A DNA stretch of 14,959 bases, taken from assembly GCF_002387895.1 (NCBI RefSeq), contig NZ_DGLI01000038.1, positions 1-14,959 of the forward strand, given 5' to 3'. The notes under the pieces are model-generated. The model worked only from the letters and a program-made list of their open reading frames with translations. It was not told where the DNA came from and made no database searches. Positions within the stretch are counted from its first letter, which is position 1, and every line of letters begins with the position of its first letter. This stretch comes from Clostridium sp. UBA4548 (GTDB lineage Bacteria > Bacillota > Clostridia > Clostridiales > Clostridiaceae). Positions 13,452 to 14,959 of the stretch are shown here, in pieces. The position numbers and the translations under genes were made by a program.

Positions 13452-14382
13452 AGGAAGACATGTTAGTATAGAGTACATAGAAGAAAAAGAAGCTAATTAT
13501 ATAATAAGAGATTCTGTAGGTATTACTGTAGGAAGAGTGTTTATTATAAGTTTAGATAAGGATAATAGAAATATTATATTAAGGCTTAAATTTTATAAAA
13601 ATAATAAGGAACAAGGAAAGCTTATAGAAGATGCATTAAAATTAATTTTAGAGGTTCTTATAAGAAAGAACAATATTCATAAAATTAATATTATATGTGA
13701 TGAAAATATTACACTAAATCCTTTCACAAATTTAGGATTTACTCTTGAGGGGTTTCTTTCTGATAATGTTATTACAGCAGGTAATTATAGTAATACTTTA
13801 TTATTTGGAATAACAGAAGAGGAATATAATAAGAATTTTATTACTAAAGAATTTGTTTTGGAAGGAAAAAATATACGGATTAAGGTGCTTACTCCTAATG
13901 ATGCGGAAGAAATTTTAAATTATTATAAAAAAAATAGAAATTATCTTTCCAAGTTTGAGCCACATAGAGATGAGGATTTTTATAAAATAGAAACTCAGAC
14001 TCAATCCTTAATAGAAAACTATAAGCAATTTTTTAAAGATGAGGGTGCCCATTTTGGCATATATCAAGGAGATAAATTTATTGGGAGAATAAGATTGTAT
14101 AATATAGTTTATGGAGTATTTAGAAGTGGATTCATAGGATATTCAATAGATGAAGCTTATCAAGGAAAAGGGTATATGAAAGAAGCAGTGAGCTTAGTTG
14201 TAGATTATGGGTTTCAATTTTTAAATCTTCATAGAATTGAAGCTAGTACTCTTGTAGAAAATAAAAAGTCACAGGGTGTATTAAAGGGATGTGGTTTTTT
14301 AGAACTAGGTGTAAGTGAAAGGTATTTATATATAAATGGAAAGTGGAGAGACCACGTTATTTTTTATAAAGTAAATGAGTAG
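13444..14382 (+). CDS. Tandem GNAT acetyltransferase (degenerate N-terminal plus RimJ/RimL-like C-terminal domain)
   Basis: 312 residues. The C-terminal half (about 136-312) is a RimJ/RimL-type N-acetyltransferase. It has IRIKVLTPNDAEEI (144-157), acetyl-CoA binding GYSIDEAYQGKGYMKEAV (232-249) with QGKG at 240-243, HRIEASTLVENKKS (263-276), GCGFLELG and a final GKWRDHVIFY. The N-terminal half (1-123) ends with HKINIICDENITLNPF, LGFTLEG and YSNTLLFGI, paralleling the same segments, but it lacks an intact QxxGxG loop (NNKEQGK instead). It is therefore probably a non-catalytic second GNAT domain. A ribosome binding site (AGGTAG, 13432-13437) lies within the MFS gene end, and the ATG overlaps that gene. 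It may modify a substrate linked to the transporter, which is inference. Confidence 0.85.
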   Translation: MDKGRHVSIEYIEEKEANYIIRDSVGITVGRVFIISLDKDNRNIILRLKFYKNNKEQGKLIEDALKLILEVLIRKNNIHKINIICDENITLNPFTNLGFTLEGFLSDNVITAGNYSNTLLFGITEEEYNKNFITKEFVLEGKNIRIKVLTPNDAEEILNYYKKNRNYLSKFEPHRDEDFYKIETQTQSLIENYKQFFKDEGAHFGIYQGDKFIGRIRLYNIVYGVFRSGFIGYSIDEAYQGKGYMKEAVSLVVDYGFQFLNLHRIEASTLVENKKSQGVLKGCGFLELGVSERYLYINGKWRDHVIFYKVNE

Positions 14383-14395
14383 AGTAAGGTTTAGG

Positions 14396-14434
14396 AAACT
14401 ATATCAATTGTGCGTGAGTATTGATATAGTTTTT
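14396..14434 (+). terminator. Terminator of the MFS-GNAT operon
   Basis: A 13-bp perfect stem (arms 14396-14408 and 14420-14432) with an 11-nt loop and TTTTT overlapping its end. It starts 13 bp after the GNAT stop. Confidence 0.88.
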
Positions 14435-14888
14435 CATATTTTGTAAAATTAACCTTGCTGACTGTATAAAATTTGGAGATGTCATTAAATAATAAATAGA
14501 CAAATTTTTATAAGGAATTTAGAAATATATAAGTTGCAACAGCATTTTTACATTAGGTAATAGGTTAAAAGTAACTTGCATGAAAGAGAATGCAAAAGCT
14601 GGGCTATTAATAGTTTAGTTTCTTTATTGCAATATATATTAAAGATATAATAAATATCTGGGCAACTCAGACATATAAAATTTAAAGAAAAAATTATAAA
14701 CATAAAACTTGCCAAAGGTTTATTTACAAGGAAATTAGCCTATTTATCTTAGAGAACACTTAATTTAGATAACAAACATATCCTAGTGTATCAATGTATA
14801 AGATAGTAAGAAATTAGAAGGAATAGAGAGTATTGTGGGGTTATTGTTAAATAATAGCTATAAATTAAAAAATGTAGATTTATTTATT
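14435..14888. other. Gene-free AT-rich region upstream of a probable rRNA operon
   Basis: About 450 bp with no open frame carrying a ribosome binding site. A small hairpin TTGCAT/ATGCAA (14576-14581, 14590-14595) is the only clear local structure. No TTGACA-type promoter is apparent; TATAAAT at 14859-14865 lacks a good -35. The length without genes is usual for the region before an rrn operon. Confidence 0.5.
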
Positions 14889-14897
14889 TGATAGAAT
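14889..14897 (+). promoter_or_regulatory. Candidate rrn promoter (extended -10)
   Basis: TGATAGAAT is an extended -10 element one base from consensus. The predicted start is at about 14904, exactly where a GC-rich segment with hairpins begins. No -35 near consensus is present, which is unusual for a strong rrn promoter, so the main promoters may lie elsewhere. Confidence 0.4.
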
Positions 14898-14902
14898 ACT
14901 AC

Positions 14903-14959
14903 TTGTCGCTGAGATGCGGCGGCGCTACAATGTAGCGAAAGTGGTCTTTGAAAATTAAA
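14903..14959 (+). promoter_or_regulatory. Leader of a ribosomal RNA operon with boxA-like element
   Basis: A sudden GC-rich stretch forms GTCGC/GCGGC and CGCTAC/GTAGCG (14923-14928, 14932-14937) hairpins. It ends in TGGTCTTTGAAAATTAAA (14942-14959). TCTTTGAAAA matches the boxA antitermination sequence that precedes 16S rRNA in Firmicutes. The window stops here, so the 16S gene itself is not seen. The same element can also occur within rrn spacers, but no rRNA lies upstream. Confidence 0.7.

Noticed and set aside
14576..14595. TTGCAT/ATGCAA hairpin as a small RNA or terminator
   Set aside because: The stem is only 6 bp, no T-tract follows, and no promoter is evident. It is mentioned only as local structure.

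Overview
The window is very AT-rich, with strong AGGAGG-type ribosome binding sites, a few TTG starts and many hairpin terminators. It carries a tetrahydrofolate riboswitch in front of folT and a serine-biosynthesis cluster with a DUF1015 gene. Together these point to a chromosomal segment of a low-GC Firmicute of the class Clostridia, probably Clostridium or a close relative. The last bases look like the leader of a ribosomal RNA operon whose 16S gene would start just past the right edge. I see no insertion sequence, phage, CRISPR array or tRNA gene.

Layout. Bases 1-391 are intergenic, with a probable terminator tail, a decayed ~52-bp periodic repeat and a possible DnaA box. sfsA (392-1084, +) comes next, then a Nudix hydrolase resembling NudC (1402-1929, +). 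A bidirectional terminator separates the Nudix gene from a two-gene minus-strand operon: a DUF1576-type membrane protein (3547-2303) and a translationally coupled small acidic protein (2300-1959). A perfect 11-bp dyad lies between that operon and a divergent TIM-barrel protein (3695-4396, +), whose 3' end has been tandemly duplicated as 45-bp units. Two small cysteine-rich proteins follow (4570-4731 and 4996-5181, +).

The serine block consists of a class V aminotransferase (5347-6423), a short-form 3-phosphoglycerate dehydrogenase SerA (6626-7540) and a DUF1015 protein (7679-8923), all on +. A hairpin or terminator follows each gene and each has its own strong ribosome binding site. The first two genes should convert 3-phosphoglycerate to phosphoserine. 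No phosphoserine phosphatase is present in the window. The DUF1015 protein carries a DGHHR motif and is a candidate for a linked step.

On the minus strand, folT (9506-8994), the S component of an ECF folate transporter, is preceded by a recognisable THF riboswitch with a sigma-A promoter and a plausible ribosome-binding-site-sequestering expression platform. tcdA (9918-10712, +), for cyclic t6A formation on tRNA, has a hairpin that pairs with its own ribosome binding site. A METTL25/RRNAD1-like methyltransferase (12059-10863, -) is divergent from an MFS transporter (12264-13451, +). The transporter overlaps a protein made of two GNAT domains, the first degenerate (13444-14382, +). About 500 bp without genes then lead to an extended -10 promoter, GC-rich hairpins and a boxA-like sequence at the window end.

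Most genes are housekeeping or conserved clostridial genes. The points most worth a second look are the DUF1015 protein in the serine cluster, the DUF1576 operon with its internal duplication, the riboswitch platform, the cysteine-rich small proteins and the tandem GNAT protein.
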